Assembly (NCBI RefSeq): GCF_902728265.1
Contig: NZ_CACVBR010000014.1
Coordinates: 20,806 to 84,805, forward strand
Direction of reading: 5' to 3'
Source of the DNA: Chryseobacterium potabilaquae
GTDB taxonomy: Bacteria > Bacteroidota > Bacteroidia > Flavobacteriales > Weeksellaceae
Length of the DNA stretch: 64,000 bases
Below the pieces are notes generated by a model. It was given only the letters and a program-made list of their open reading frames with translations. It was not told where the DNA came from and made no database searches. The translations under genes were made by a program, and so were the position numbers. Positions 35,442-45,279 of the stretch are shown piece after piece. Each line of letters opens with the position of its first letter. Positions within the stretch are counted from its first letter, which is position 1.

Positions 35442-35977
35442 GGCTTAGAATTCACATCATTTTTGTCAACATATCCATCATATGAAATAGGTTGTCGATC
35501 ACTACTCTTCATAGATGTAAATGCTTTTCCATTTTTGAAGACCTCAATATAAATTTCACTTACCGTACTTACATCTTTTGGGTTTATTTTAATAATCCAA
35601 TTTCCTTTTTTATTTTGAGACTTATTTACAGTAAAATCTTTTGATACAAATTTGTATCCTGTTTTGTCTGTACTTCCATAGGATGGATTAAAAGACCTTC
35701 CAAAATAAGGCAAATAAACATCTAAAGTATCATTTTTTAATATGATAGTATAGCTTCCATCAAGTTCAAGAATTCTTGTTGAAGTAGAATTTGGAATTGA
35801 ATTCATCACGTTAATTACATCATAATTGGTTGGGTTAGCCCTTTGGGCATGAAATGTAAAATTTTGTGAATTTACCAAGCTATCAACAGCCTTTGGGTCT
35901 GATGAACTTTGAGAAGAACAACTTTGGGAAAAAAATAAAAACCCCAAAAATAAAAAGAATGAAATATATGTTTTCAT
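35438..35977 (-). CDS. DUF4251 lipoprotein
   Basis: 179 residues from the ATG at 35977, chosen because it begins the signal peptide MKTYISFFLFLGFLFF with lipobox QSC (Cys near 20). The body, with FHAQRANPTNYDVINVM, GSYTIILKNDTLDVYLPYFG and a KGNWIIKINPKD segment, matches DUF4251, a Bacteroidota family of predicted beta-rich envelope proteins of unknown role. It is convergent with meaB, overlapping it by 4 bases. No partner gene is evident. Confidence 0.8.
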   Translation of the reverse strand: MKTYISFFLFLGFLFFSQSCSSQSSSDPKAVDSLVNSQNFTFHAQRANPTNYDVINVMNSIPNSTSTRILELDGSYTIILKNDTLDVYLPYFGRSFNPSYGSTDKTGYKFVSKDFTVNKSQNKKGNWIIKINPKDVSTVSEIYIEVFKNGKAFTSMKSSDRQPISYDGYVDKNDVNSKP

Positions 35978-36085
35978 AAGATTAAAATAATTATTAAATT
36001 TAAATAGCAAAATGTATGCAAATTTTTTTATTGGAATATTTTGGAATAATAATTGTTAAGGTTGAACTAAATAACACTGCATATT

Positions 36086-36892
36086 ATGAGAATTTCACAA
36101 ATATTGGGAGCCGGAGCAATTGCTTTATCGGTTACAGCTTGTACAACAAATCCAATGACTGGTAGGCAGTCATTTCAGATAGGTTCTTTAAATTCAGAAA
36201 TTGAAGCATCATCTCTACAACAATATAAAAAAACACTGTCTGAATCTAAAGTGATTTCCGGAGCCCAGGCTCAAAGTGTAAAGAACGTTGGAACTAGAAT
36301 AAAATCCGCAGCAGAAAAATATTATGCAAGTATTGGAAGAAGCTCTGCTTTAGCTAATTATAAATGGGAATTTAATCTTATTCAAAGTAATGAACTGAAT
36401 GCATGGTGTATGCCGGGAGGAAAAGTAGCTGTTTATACAGGAATTTTACCTGTGACAAAAAATGATAATGGTCTTGCAGTAGTGATGGGGCATGAAGTTT
36501 CTCACGCATTAGCCGGACATGGAAATGAGAGAATTTCCCAAGCAATGGTAGCGCAATATGGAGGTGCTATTCTAGGAGGAAGTATTTCTAATGCTCAATG
36601 GGCGAGTGTTTTTGAAAAAGTATATCCAATAGGATCTCAAGTGGCTCTTCTAAAATATGGAAGAACACAAGAATCAGAAGCAGATGAGATGGGGCTATAT
36701 CTTATGTCAATGGCAGGATATGATCCAAGAGAAGCCATTCCTTTTTGGAATAGAATGGAGGCAGCTTCTACAGGTTCAAGACAGCCGGAGTTTTTATCTA
36801 CACACCCAAGCCCGGGAACTAGAATTTCAGATATTAATAAAGACCTACCGAAGGCTTTAGAATATTATAAAGCAGCCGGAGGAAAAATATAA
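36086..36892 (+). CDS. M48 family metalloprotease lipoprotein
   Basis: 268 residues. The signal region ends in a lipobox, VTAC (Cys at 19), followed by TTNPMTGRQSFQIG, a stretch typical of periplasmic M48 proteases. Zinc site: H136-E-V-S-H140 in MGHEVSHALAGH, with the third ligand Glu in QESEADEMGLYLMSMAGYDPR. It resembles LoiP/YcaL and BepA-type proteases that watch over outer membrane proteins, but lacks the TPR tail of BepA. It is followed by a clear terminator. Substrate unknown. Confidence 0.9.
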   Translation: MRISQILGAGAIALSVTACTTNPMTGRQSFQIGSLNSEIEASSLQQYKKTLSESKVISGAQAQSVKNVGTRIKSAAEKYYASIGRSSALANYKWEFNLIQSNELNAWCMPGGKVAVYTGILPVTKNDNGLAVVMGHEVSHALAGHGNERISQAMVAQYGGAILGGSISNAQWASVFEKVYPIGSQVALLKYGRTQESEADEMGLYLMSMAGYDPREAIPFWNRMEAASTGSRQPEFLSTHPSPGTRISDINKDLPKALEYYKAAGGKI

Positions 36893-36905
36893 CTTTAATC
36901 TAAGT

Positions 36906-36950
36906 AAAACCTTACTAAAGTACATGTTTTTTATTCAGTAAGGTTTTTGA
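36906..36950 (+). terminator. terminator after the M48 protease gene
   Basis: An 11-base-pair stem (36906-36916 with 36937-36947) encloses a 20-base loop and ends in T's. Confidence 0.75.
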
Positions 36951-36973
36951 ATCATTCACTTAAATACAATGTT

Positions 36974-37288
36974 ATGAAAAGTTTATCAATTACAGGACTT
37001 GTACTTCTAGCATTATCGGCATTATTATTTTATCTTACAACAGATTTTACTGTTGAAAAAGTTACACTTTCTCATATTATGGGAGTGATGGCCGGGATCG
37101 GAATAGGATTAATAATTGGTGGAATGGTGGGATATATGAGTAAAGGAAGTGCAATAAAAGCAGACCAGAAAAAAAGAGAATTTAAACAATTACAAAAAGA
37201 TAAAGCAGAACTGGAGAAACAAGCTAGTGAAATAGCCAAGCGAGAAGCAGAATTGCAAAATCAAAATAAAAATCCTCAGTCTTACTAG
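36974..37288 (+). CDS. small membrane protein with C-terminal coiled coil, unknown function
   Basis: 104 residues from the ATG at 36974; a TTG start 27 bases earlier would lie inside the preceding terminator. Two membrane segments (SLSITGLVLLALSALLFYL and IMGVMAGIGIGLIIGGMVGY) are followed by a charged helix (ADQKKREFKQLQKDKAELEK and onward), probably a coiled coil in the cytoplasm. I do not recognise a family. The terminator stem overlaps its last codons. Confidence 0.7.
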   Translation: MKSLSITGLVLLALSALLFYLTTDFTVEKVTLSHIMGVMAGIGIGLIIGGMVGYMSKGSAIKADQKKREFKQLQKDKAELEKQASEIAKREAELQNQNKNPQSY

Positions 37289-37304
37289 ACCGAGGATTTT
37301 TTGT
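37271..37304. terminator. bidirectional terminator overlapping the end of the small membrane protein gene
   Basis: AATCCTC (37271-37277) pairs with GAGGATT (37292-37298); after one mismatch GTCT pairs with AGAC. T's follow on the plus strand and A's precede it, so it can also end the minus-strand operon. The TAG stop is in the hairpin. Confidence 0.78.
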
Positions 37305-37321
37305 GGTTTTTATTCAAATTT

Positions 37322-37939
37322 CTAGAATTTGTATCCAACACCTAGCATAAATAAGCTTGGTCTGTTATCATAACGAATCTCCTCGCCAGAAACTCTGTTA
37401 ATAAAGTTTCTTGTATCCTTACTAAATGCCCCTTCATATTTGGCATTCAGAATAAGTTTTTTGATTTCAAGCTGTGCTCCAAACTGGTATCCCACAGTAA
37501 AGTTATCCCTTGAATTTTCTTTAAAATTATTAAAGGTGTCTTCTTTACTTAGATTATAGCTGGCAACAGGACCAACAAACACTCCCAATGTATTTCCTAA
37601 AAGATTGTAACCTAAAAGAACAGGGACATCTATTCTGTTAGATTTAATTTTAAAGGTTGTATTGGAAACCGGATCGGTAAAATCATTTTTGAAATGCGTA
37701 TAATACAATTCCGGCATTACATAAAAAGAAGTGGGTAATCCTACTTTCAATGAAAGCCCTACATTATATCCTACACTGTTTTTTCCTTTACCATCAAAGG
37801 CTTGGTTTACAGTTCCTTTAATATTACTCCATGATGGAGAGCCTGTTGGAAAAATTAAGTTAGCTTTTCCGGCAAGAGAAATCTGTGCTGAAGCTAGCAT
37901 AGATGCTCCTATTAAGGCCATACTAAGAGTTTTCTTCAT
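37322..37939 (-). CDS. outer membrane beta-barrel protein (PorT-like/OMP_b-brl)
   Basis: 205 residues from the ATG at 37939 (MKKTLSMALIGASMLASAQ, signal peptide). Alternating aromatic and polar residues form about eight strands, for example VGYNVGLSLKVGLPTSFYV, VGYQFGAQLEI and the C-terminal LFMLGVGYKF, which ends in Phe as outer membrane proteins do. The general family is the small outer membrane beta-barrel domain common in Bacteroidota. Its start overlaps the mlaF end by 17 bases, so it may be last in that operon; whether it works with the Mla system is unknown. Confidence 0.83.
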   Translation of the reverse strand: MKKTLSMALIGASMLASAQISLAGKANLIFPTGSPSWSNIKGTVNQAFDGKGKNSVGYNVGLSLKVGLPTSFYVMPELYYTHFKNDFTDPVSNTTFKIKSNRIDVPVLLGYNLLGNTLGVFVGPVASYNLSKEDTFNNFKENSRDNFTVGYQFGAQLEIKKLILNAKYEGAFSKDTRNFINRVSGEEIRYDNRPSLFMLGVGYKF

Positions 37940-38744
37940 AATCATTATCATTTAGTTTAGTTATTGTATTATCAATAGTTTTATTATTTTCAAGTAAATA
38001 TTCTCTTAATTCTTTGAATAGCTCTGATGAATAAACGAAATCAATTAGATTTTTATTGCCTGCTGTGATGAGAATATCTTTGTTACCTTCCCATTCTTTG
38101 ATTCCTAATCTTAAATACACAATCTTTTCTCCTATTGTCATTACGGAGTTCATGTCATGGGTATTTATGATAGTCGTTGTATTATATTCTTTGGTGATTT
38201 CAAGTAATAAATCATCAATGACATTAGATGTATAAGGATCGAGACCGGAATTGGGTTCGTCACAGAATAAATATTTAGGGTTATTAACAATGGCTCGTGC
38301 AATGGCCACCCGTTTTTGCATTCCTCCTGATATTTCAGACGGAAACTTTCTGTTGGCTTTATCCAAATGTACTCTTCCAATAACCTCAAAAACTCTTTTC
38401 TTTTTCTCCCTATAGGTTAAATTGGTAAACATATCCAAGGGGAACATAATATTTTCCTCTACCGTTAAAGAGTCAAATAATGCACTCCCTTGAAAAACGG
38501 TGCCAATCTCAGATCGTAAGTGTTGCTTTTCGTCTCTGGACATGGTATTAATATCTTTTCCATCAAAGAGAATCTCTCCGGAAGAAGGCTGATAAACATT
38601 CAATAAGCTTTTTATAAAAACGGTTTTACCGGATCCACTTTGTCCAATAATTAAGTTTACTTTTCCTTTATCAAAAGAGGTTGAAATCCCTTTTAGTACT
38701 TCAACATCATCGAAACTTTTTTTCAGATCTTTTACCTCAATCAT
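37923..38744 (-). CDS. mlaF: phospholipid/MCE transport ATP-binding protein MlaF-like
   Basis: 273 residues from the ATG at 38744 (MIEVKDLKKSFDDVEVLKG); in-frame codons upstream lie inside mlaE. Walker A is GQSGSGKTV, the signature ISGGMQKRVAIARAI, Walker B KYLFCDEPNSGLDP and the switch NTHDM. The combination PNSGLDP and GGMQKR is that of MlaF/MCE ATPases. The start overlaps the mlaE stop (TAATG), showing coupling with the permease. A C-terminal extension (about 240-273) is rich in Asn and charged residues. The matching MCE subunit MlaD is at 53980, not here. Confidence 0.9.
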   Translation of the reverse strand: MIEVKDLKKSFDDVEVLKGISTSFDKGKVNLIIGQSGSGKTVFIKSLLNVYQPSSGEILFDGKDINTMSRDEKQHLRSEIGTVFQGSALFDSLTVEENIMFPLDMFTNLTYREKKKRVFEVIGRVHLDKANRKFPSEISGGMQKRVAIARAIVNNPKYLFCDEPNSGLDPYTSNVIDDLLLEITKEYNTTTIINTHDMNSVMTIGEKIVYLRLGIKEWEGNKDILITAGNKNLIDFVYSSELFKELREYLLENNKTIDNTITKLNDNDYEENS

Positions 38745-39496
38745 TAGCTTAATATTAATTGGGTTAAAATTAATTCGGAAATGATAATAAATACCATTGT
38801 CCAAACAACAGCTTGTGTACTTGCTCTACCTACTTCAAGTGATCCTCCCTTAACGAAATATCCAAAATAAGAAGGGACTGTTGCAATGATAAATGCGAAA
38901 ACAATTGTTTTTACAAATGCGTAATAGATAAATAAATTAGGCATATACATTTGGATTCCTACAATATAATCATTCTCTGTCCAGTTTCCCGTCAGCATTC
39001 CGGCAATATAACCTCCTCCAATTCCACAGACAATACTAATACCTATCAATAGTGGATTAAAAAGAATGCAGGCAACTATTTTCGGAAATATCAAAAAATT
39101 GGGTGAGTTTACTCCCATAATATCTAAGGCATCAATCTGCTCGGATACCCTCATGGTACCAATACTAGAAGCAATATATGAACCCACTTTACCCGCTAAA
39201 ATCAAACTGATAATGGTGGGGGAAAATTCTAAAACCAATACGGCCTTAGTTGCATATCCTACAAAGGAGGTAGGAATTGGGAATGAAGACGTGTCAAAAT
39301 TGTTATACATTTGAATAGCAACTACGGCTCCCACAAATATGGAAGTAAATACAACTAATCCAAAAGAGTTAACGCCCAAGTCATTAATCTCTCTCATGAA
39401 CAGTTTCCAGAAAACACCCATCTTTTGGGGTTTCTGAATAGATTTACCTAAGAGGAGAATATATTCTCCTACTGCTGTAAAAAACTTTTTTAACAT
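38744..39496 (-). CDS. mlaE: MlaE family lipid ABC transporter permease
   Basis: 250 residues with five or six membrane spans. GVNSFGLVVFTSIFVGAVVA near the N-terminus, then VLEFSPTIISLILAGKVGS and IGTMRVSEQIDALDIMGVN, are diagnostic of MlaE/DUF140 permeases. The family moves phospholipids between inner and outer membrane, maintaining lipid asymmetry, together with MlaF and MlaD. It is coupled with mlaF downstream (shared TAATG) and lies 34 bases after the sugar transferase gene upstream. Confidence 0.93.
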   Translation of the reverse strand: MLKKFFTAVGEYILLLGKSIQKPQKMGVFWKLFMREINDLGVNSFGLVVFTSIFVGAVVAIQMYNNFDTSSFPIPTSFVGYATKAVLVLEFSPTIISLILAGKVGSYIASSIGTMRVSEQIDALDIMGVNSPNFLIFPKIVACILFNPLLIGISIVCGIGGGYIAGMLTGNWTENDYIVGIQMYMPNLFIYYAFVKTIVFAFIIATVPSYFGYFVKGGSLEVGRASTQAVVWTMVFIIISELILTQLILS

Positions 39497-39530
39497 TCCG
39501 CTAAATTAGCTTTTTTTTATGAATGCTTTA

Positions 39531-40898
39531 TTATTTTGCATTTTTATCTCCGCTGATCATTAATAATATTGTCTTTAGAATAATGATTAAATCCAAGACA
39601 AAACTCCAGTTTCTCACATAGAATGCATCTGCCATAACTCTTTTTTTCATTTCTACTTCCACATCGCCAAGATCACCTCTTAAACCACTTACCTGGGCAA
39701 GACCGGTGATGCCAGGAATTACCATACTTCTTAAACTATATCTTCCTATTTTAGGTTTATAATAATTATCAACCATAAGCATATGCGGTCTGGGGCCAAC
39801 AATTGACATTTCCCCCCTCAACGCATTGATAAATTGTGGCATCTCATCAAGACTTGTTTTTCTTAGAAATTTACCGAATTTTGTAATTCGTAAATCATTT
39901 TCAGCAGTTGTTTTAGTAGTAGAGTCATTGTTGGTAACCATGGTTCTAAACTTAATACAATTAAATACCTCTTCATGAAAACCGTATCTTTTTTGGATGA
40001 AAAAAATAGGACCTTTAGATGTTAATTTGATAATGATGGCAATAATAGGAAATAACCAAGAGCAGATTCCCACAAGAATGAATAAGGAAAATAATATATC
40101 AAAAATTCTTTTCAAAAAGTAGTTAGAATAATAATCCAAAGGATATCTTGCTTGATTGAGTATAGGATGAGATTGAATATACCCTAAATCATAAAGAAAA
40201 AAATCACTTTGTGTAATGCTTGGAATCAGTGAAATATGTATTTTGTTAGCTTCCGCAAGCCTGAATATATCGTTTTCAATAGTTGGAGATATAGTGCTTT
40301 CAGTGGGTAAGAACAAGGTGTGGATTCCATTTTTTTTCCAGAAACCAATCAATTCAGTAGGTGTAATTTCTAAGGTATACTCAAAAATTCGATATCCGTA
40401 ATCTTTCCTATCAGTCAAAATATTCTTAAGGATTTCTGTATTACTATTTTCTCCTAAGAACATGATATTTCTGTTGTTAATTCCTAAGCTACGTAAATAT
40501 TTTATGCCAAAATATATAATGGATTTTGCCAGAAAAATAAAGAAAAATAAATAAAATGAAAGCCAATAAATATCTGAGTTAAAGAATACGTTGTAGCTGA
40601 CTTTTCCAATAAGTAATACTCCAAATATGAAAAGGAGAAAATGGATTAAGAGCCGCTCAAGAAATAAAGTATAAGTTAAATTTCTTGGAATGTTATATAT
40701 TTTTGTTCTTCCACTCAGAAGTATCCAAAACATAAATAGTAAAACCAATGAGAATGTATTTTGATACCATATCTCTTGGTTATTCTTTAAATGTTCATTT
40801 CTTGTGATAAAAAAGAATATGAAAATAGATGCAATAACCGTAAGGTCAAGCAAAATAATAATTGATTTAAGGTATCTTGAGTATCGTATTCTCTGCAT
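39531..40898 (-). CDS. polyprenyl-phosphate sugar-1-phosphate transferase (WcaJ-like)
   Basis: 455 residues. Four membrane spans near the N-terminus are followed by a CoA-binding-like cytosolic domain (about 130-240, GINNRNIMFLGENSNTEIL). The C-terminal third is the bacterial sugar transferase domain: KRIFDILFSLFIL, GPIFFIQKRYGF, FNCIKFRTM, the LRKTSLDEMPQFINALRGEM stretch, SIVGPRPHM and GITGLAQVSGLRGD. Such enzymes attach the first sugar phosphate to undecaprenyl phosphate and begin capsule or exopolysaccharide repeat units. More polysaccharide genes are at 57798-61784. Which sugar is used is unknown. Confidence 0.92.
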   Translation of the reverse strand: MQRIRYSRYLKSIIILLDLTVIASIFIFFFITRNEHLKNNQEIWYQNTFSLVLLFMFWILLSGRTKIYNIPRNLTYTLFLERLLIHFLLFIFGVLLIGKVSYNVFFNSDIYWLSFYLFFFIFLAKSIIYFGIKYLRSLGINNRNIMFLGENSNTEILKNILTDRKDYGYRIFEYTLEITPTELIGFWKKNGIHTLFLPTESTISPTIENDIFRLAEANKIHISLIPSITQSDFFLYDLGYIQSHPILNQARYPLDYYSNYFLKRIFDILFSLFILVGICSWLFPIIAIIIKLTSKGPIFFIQKRYGFHEEVFNCIKFRTMVTNNDSTTKTTAENDLRITKFGKFLRKTSLDEMPQFINALRGEMSIVGPRPHMLMVDNYYKPKIGRYSLRSMVIPGITGLAQVSGLRGDLGDVEVEMKKRVMADAFYVRNWSFVLDLIIILKTILLMISGDKNAK

Positions 40899-40943
40899 TG
40901 ATCACTGTATAACGAATACTAACTAAAAATTAAGTTAAGTATT

Positions 40944-41573
40944 TTAAGGAATGTTAAGATATTTATGTGTTTGAACAGAAGCTTGCCATTCTGGATGTTC
41001 TAAAATAAAATCAGTGATTTTGGGATACATTTCATCACGCTTACTCCATTCACTTTGAAGATATAATTTACAAGAATCGGAAACTTTTGCTGCCTGCTCT
41101 TCAGCAAATATAAAGTCATTATTATTAAAAACAATTACTTTTAGCTCATGAGCTTTTTTGTAAATCTCTTCTTTTGGAAGACCCGTTTTTTTTGGAGAAA
41201 GGGTAATCCAGTCTAGATGACCACTCATAGGATAGGCTCCAGAGGTTTCAATATGTATAGTACATCCTAATTCCTTTAGTTTAGAGGTTAAGATTTCTAA
41301 ATTCCACATTAAAGGCTCTCCTCCTGTTAAAACTATAGTTTTGCAATGTTTTGCGGCTGTTTCAGCGATGTCTTCTGTACTCATTAGCGGATGTAAGTCA
41401 GGATTCCAGCTTTCTTTAACGTCACACCAGTGGCATCCCACATCACATCCACCTAATCGTATAAAATAAGCTGCTTTTCCGGTATGAGCACCCTCTCCTT
41501 GAAGAGTGTAAAAATGCTCCATAACAGGGAGCATTTTACCTTCTTTTAATAAAATATCTTCTTCTTTATTCAT
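40944..41573 (-). CDS. queE: 7-carboxy-7-deazaguanine synthase QueE
   Basis: 209 residues of a small radical SAM enzyme in queuosine and 7-deazaguanine synthesis. The start MLPVMEHFYTLQGEGAHTG is typical. The cluster motif C43-x3-C47-x2-C50 (GGCDVGCHWCD) fits QueE. TGGEPLMWN is the SAM-binding segment and TSGAYP follows. Its start lies 5 bases after folD, so it is translated from the same transcript. Other queuosine genes are not in the window. Confidence 0.93.
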   Translation of the reverse strand: MNKEEDILLKEGKMLPVMEHFYTLQGEGAHTGKAAYFIRLGGCDVGCHWCDVKESWNPDLHPLMSTEDIAETAAKHCKTIVLTGGEPLMWNLEILTSKLKELGCTIHIETSGAYPMSGHLDWITLSPKKTGLPKEEIYKKAHELKVIVFNNNDFIFAEEQAAKVSDSCKLYLQSEWSKRDEMYPKITDFILEHPEWQASVQTHKYLNIP

Positions 41574-41578
41574 TTTCG

Positions 41579-42463
41579 TTAGTCATTATAGACTGAAGTT
41601 TTATAAGCAATAAGTGTATTTTTCATCAACATTGCTCTTGTCATAGGACCTACTCCACCAGGAACTGGTGTGATCCAGCTTGCTTTAGCTGTACAACTAT
41701 CAAAATCTACATCTCCGGCGAGATAATACCCTTTAGGAGAGTCATCATCAACTCGGGTTATACCCACATCTACAATTACTGCACCTTCTTTAATCATACT
41801 TCCCTTTAAAAAATGAGGATCACCTAATGCTGTGATTACTATATCTGCCTTTTTTGTGTACTCCTCAATATCTTTTGTATAAGAATGTGTAAGGGTAACC
41901 GTTGAATTTCCAGGAAAGTCTTTTCTACCCATTAAGATACTCATAGGTCTTCCTACAATTTTACTTCTTCCGATAATCACACAATCTTTACCTTTCGTTT
42001 CAATATTATATCTTTCTAGAAGAGTTAAAATTCCAAATGGAGTAGCTGGTAAGAATGTATCCATTTCAAGAGCCATTTTTCCAAAATTTTCCGGATGAAA
42101 GCCATCCACGTCTTTTCTTGGATCAATTGCTTTGATAATCTTTTCTTGATCTATTTGATCAGGTAAGGGTAACTGAACAATAAAACCATCTACTGATTTA
42201 GACTTATTTAAATCATCTATTTTTTCTAGGAGTTCAGATTCTGAAACGGTACTAGGAAACTTTAAAAGGGTAGAGCGAAATCCTACTTCCTCACAGTCTT
42301 TTACTTTACTGTTTACATACGCTTTACTGGCTCCATTATTTCCTACGAGTATAGCTACCAAGTGAGGGGCTCTTCTTTTCCCTTCAAGGATTTTTTCTAC
42401 TTCAGTTTTGATCTCTGCTTTTATTTCTTTGGAAACTTTTAGTCCGTCAAGAATTTCTGCCAT
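41579..42463 (-). CDS. folD: bifunctional methylenetetrahydrofolate dehydrogenase / methenyltetrahydrofolate cyclohydrolase
   Basis: 294 residues. FolD interconverts methylene-, methenyl- and formyl-tetrahydrofolate. The signatures are ILVGNNGASKAYVNSKVKDC with the catalytic Lys, VDGFIVQLPLPDQID, KDVDGFHPENFG, IIGRSKIVGRPMSILM and TPVPGGVGPMTRAML. Length equals the family norm. It lies 16 bases after the methyltransferase and 5 before queE. Confidence 0.95.
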   Translation of the reverse strand: MAEILDGLKVSKEIKAEIKTEVEKILEGKRRAPHLVAILVGNNGASKAYVNSKVKDCEEVGFRSTLLKFPSTVSESELLEKIDDLNKSKSVDGFIVQLPLPDQIDQEKIIKAIDPRKDVDGFHPENFGKMALEMDTFLPATPFGILTLLERYNIETKGKDCVIIGRSKIVGRPMSILMGRKDFPGNSTVTLTHSYTKDIEEYTKKADIVITALGDPHFLKGSMIKEGAVIVDVGITRVDDDSPKGYYLAGDVDFDSCTAKASWITPVPGGVGPMTRAMLMKNTLIAYKTSVYND

Positions 42464-42479
42464 TTTTACTTTTTATTTT

Positions 42480-43307
42480 TTAGATTTTTTTTAATATAAC
42501 TATATCTTGGAATTCGTCTGTATCTTCTTTTTTAACATTTCTTCGCCAGTATCCTTCTTTTATTTTGACTATCGATAATCCTGCATTCGCTACCATTTCA
42601 TTGAGTAAGGGAATGCTGATGGCAATATTTGCGGAAGTCACCTTATCATTCATTAATTTATATCCATCATAGATGTGGGGAAAATTCATAGATCCTTCTT
42701 CTTCGCTTTTAGTATCATCATATAAGAAGAATGTAGCTAAACACAGTCCTTCATTTTTCATCACCCTATTAATTTCGTGTAGATATCTTCTAATTTCAAT
42801 GACTTGCATATGGGTAAATACCGAAAATAAGAAGACTTTGTCAAACATATTCTTACCATAAAGAAATGTGAAGTTTTCAGCCTTTTGGCTATAACTATTA
42901 TACAAATCATTATAGATGGGAAAAAATTTGAATCTGAAGTGGGGGTATTTTTTACGTATATTTTTTTGGCACCATTTTATTCCCTTCTCTACAGTGTCAA
43001 ATCCATCATAAGAGCCGTCTATAAGAATTTCTGTTAGAGGGACTGCGGTTCTTCCAATTCCACATCCTATATCAAGAACGTGATCCGTACTTTTTAAGTC
43101 AATATATTTTTTTAGAATATTAGCTTGACGAATTCCATGAGAAAGAAAATCACTTCTTCCGACATAAATATCTCCTTTTTTTGGTTCGTTTTTAGATCTC
43201 TTTCCTGTTACACCCTCATAGAAATCTAGCGGTGAATAATAAATTTTCCTACCTATCAGTCTGAGGCTTGCAGGTAATTTATAATAATATGATCTTAATG
43301 TAGACAT
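42480..43307 (-). CDS. class I SAM-dependent methyltransferase
   Basis: 275 residues. The SAM-binding motif I is VLDIGCGIGRTAVPL (about 77-91), with motif II-like GFDTVEKGIKWCQ. The N-terminus has RLIGRKIYYSPLDFYEGVTGK. After the core, MKNEGLCLATFFLYDD is a typical post-motif strand. The substrate is unknown. It begins 2 bases after pgi. Similar proteins often act on surface sugars or small metabolites; the nearby sugar transferase makes that possible but unproven. Confidence 0.85.
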   Translation of the reverse strand: MSTLRSYYYKLPASLRLIGRKIYYSPLDFYEGVTGKRSKNEPKKGDIYVGRSDFLSHGIRQANILKKYIDLKSTDHVLDIGCGIGRTAVPLTEILIDGSYDGFDTVEKGIKWCQKNIRKKYPHFRFKFFPIYNDLYNSYSQKAENFTFLYGKNMFDKVFLFSVFTHMQVIEIRRYLHEINRVMKNEGLCLATFFLYDDTKSEEEGSMNFPHIYDGYKLMNDKVTSANIAISIPLLNEMVANAGLSIVKIKEGYWRRNVKKEDTDEFQDIVILKKI

Positions 43308-43309
43308 TA

Positions 43310-44950
43310 TTATTTGTTTTCTTTGTAATAGTTAATTAAACCATTGGTAGAGCTATCATGAGAGGTAATAACCTCTTTACTTTCAAGTTCAGGTAATATT
43401 TTATTAGCCAATACTTTTCCTAATTCTACTCCAAATTGATCAAAACTAAAGATATTCCAAATAACTCCCTGAACAAATATTTTATGTTCATACATCGCAA
43501 TTAGCTGCCCCAATGAAAAAGGAGTTAATTCCTTGAATAGTATTGAATTAGTAGGAGTATTGCCATGGAAGACTTTAAAGTTTAATAATCGCTCAATTTC
43601 GTCATCCGAATTTCCAGCATTTCTTAATTCGTTTTCAACTTCTTCTTCTGTTTTTCCAAAAGCCAGGGCTTCTGTTTGTGCAAAAAAATTAGCTAATAAT
43701 TTGTCTTGGTGATCAGAAACTGCATTACAACTTTTTGCATACGCAATAAAATCAGAAGGAATTAATTCGGTTCCCTGATGAATGAGTTGATAAAAGGCAT
43801 GTTGTCCATTTGTTCCGGGTTCTCCCCAAATAATTGGACCTGTTTCATATTCTACAAATTCACCGCTTCTGTCTACGCATTTGCCATTACTTTCCATATC
43901 TCCTTGTTGAAGATATGCCGCAAATCTATCTAAATATTGTGAGTAAGGGAGTATAGCATAGCTTGTAGCAGCATAAAAATTGCGATACCAAATTCCTAAA
44001 AGCCCCATTAATACAGGAACGTTTTCAGAGAAATCTGCTGTTTGAAAATGTTGGTCTGTATCAAAAGCTCCTTTCAAAAGCTGTTCAAAGTTGTCATATC
44101 CAACTGACAGAACGATACTTAATCCAATAGCACTCCAGAGGGAATATCTACCACCAACCCAGTCCCAGAATTCAAAAATGTTTTCCTCCGCAATTCCAAA
44201 CTTTTTTACTTCCTGAACATTTGTTGATAGTGCAACGAAGTGTTTGGCGACATCTTCTTGCTTTCCAGCTTTTAAAAACCAATCTTTTGCTGAATTAGCA
44301 TTAGTCATGGTTTCTTGTGTTGTGAAAGTTTTAGAAGCAATAATAAACAATGTTGTTTCAGGATTTAAGTTTTTAACAACTTCTGCAATATGATTTCCAT
44401 CTACATTGGAAACAAAATGAACATGTAATCTGGTTTTAAAATGTTTTAAGGCAGAGCATACCATTACGGGGCCTAAATCCGAACCTCCAATACCTATATT
44501 TACGATATCAGTAATTTCTTTTCCACTAAAACCTTTGTGTGTTCCTGAAATAATACTTTCCGAGAAAGCTTTCATATGAGCAAGAACTTTTTTTATTTGC
44601 GGTTTAATATTTTCCCCATCTACCAAAATTTCTTTATTGGAAAAATCTCTTAGGGCGGTATGTAAAACAGCTCTTTTTTCAGTTTCATTAATTTTATCTC
44701 CTGAAAACATGCCAGAAATAGCATTCTTTAGTTGACATTCTTCAGCAAGGTTCAATAAAAGTTCTTTTGTTTTTGTATCAATAAGATTTTTAGAATAATC
44801 AAAAATAAAATGTTCTCTTTGCAAAGAAAATTCATTAAAGCGATTTGGATGATCTGTAAAAAGTTCTCTCAAATCAAAATCATTCTGGCTAAAATGCTCA
44901 TCAAGAGCTTTCCAGCTGTTAGTTTGAATAGGGTTTATTTTTGATAGCAT
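43310..44950 (-). CDS. pgi: glucose-6-phosphate isomerase
   Basis: 546 residues, the long form close to E. coli Pgi (549). Signatures: [30 protein letters not shown], the [15 protein letters not shown] segment of PROSITE pattern 1, [18 protein letters not shown] and [11 protein letters not shown]. It interconverts glucose-6-phosphate and fructose-6-phosphate. It is the first gene of the minus-strand run pgi-methyltransferase-folD-queE. Confidence 0.96.
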   Translation of the reverse strand: MLSKINPIQTNSWKALDEHFSQNDFDLRELFTDHPNRFNEFSLQREHFIFDYSKNLIDTKTKELLLNLAEECQLKNAISGMFSGDKINETEKRAVLHTALRDFSNKEILVDGENIKPQIKKVLAHMKAFSESIISGTHKGFSGKEITDIVNIGIGGSDLGPVMVCSALKHFKTRLHVHFVSNVDGNHIAEVVKNLNPETTLFIIASKTFTTQETMTNANSAKDWFLKAGKQEDVAKHFVALSTNVQEVKKFGIAEENIFEFWDWVGGRYSLWSAIGLSIVLSVGYDNFEQLLKGAFDTDQHFQTADFSENVPVLMGLLGIWYRNFYAATSYAILPYSQYLDRFAAYLQQGDMESNGKCVDRSGEFVEYETGPIIWGEPGTNGQHAFYQLIHQGTELIPSDFIAYAKSCNAVSDHQDKLLANFFAQTEALAFGKTEEEVENELRNAGNSDDEIERLLNFKVFHGNTPTNSILFKELTPFSLGQLIAMYEHKIFVQGVIWNIFSFDQFGVELGKVLANKILPELESKEVITSHDSSTNGLINYYKENK

Positions 44951-45279
44951 AAATGTAAGGCTTAGATTATTAGATCTAGGTAATGATTCGGCTCAGATTA
45001 TCTAAATCTCAGTTAATTTAATTTGCAAATTTACGTAAAAAATGATTGGAGTGAATGTTTAAAAAGAAGAAGAAATACTTAAATTTTTAAAAAAATAGAT
45101 AAAAAAAATATATTTTTTATTTTTCATCCTAATTTGAAATTTTAGAGAAAGAATTTTTTCATCAGATCTTAGCTGCTTTCTATAAAAATGCTCCTAAAAA
45201 ATCTAACTTTTAGGAGCAATCTATTTATTTGGCAGTTTTCTATGTGTTTTCAATATAAGATAAAAACAAAGTGGGAAAT
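44951..45279. other. intergenic region between pgi and the DUF4349 gene
   Basis: 329 bases upstream of pgi on the minus strand. It is very AT-rich, with poly-A and poly-T stretches around 45080-45120. Apart from the terminator at 45184-45218 I see no RNA gene, reading frame or clear promoter box. Confidence 0.6.
45184..45218 (-). terminator. terminator after the DUF4349 gene
   Basis: A perfect 11-base-pair stem (45189-45199 with 45208-45218); reading on the minus strand it is followed by TTTTTATA. Confidence 0.83.
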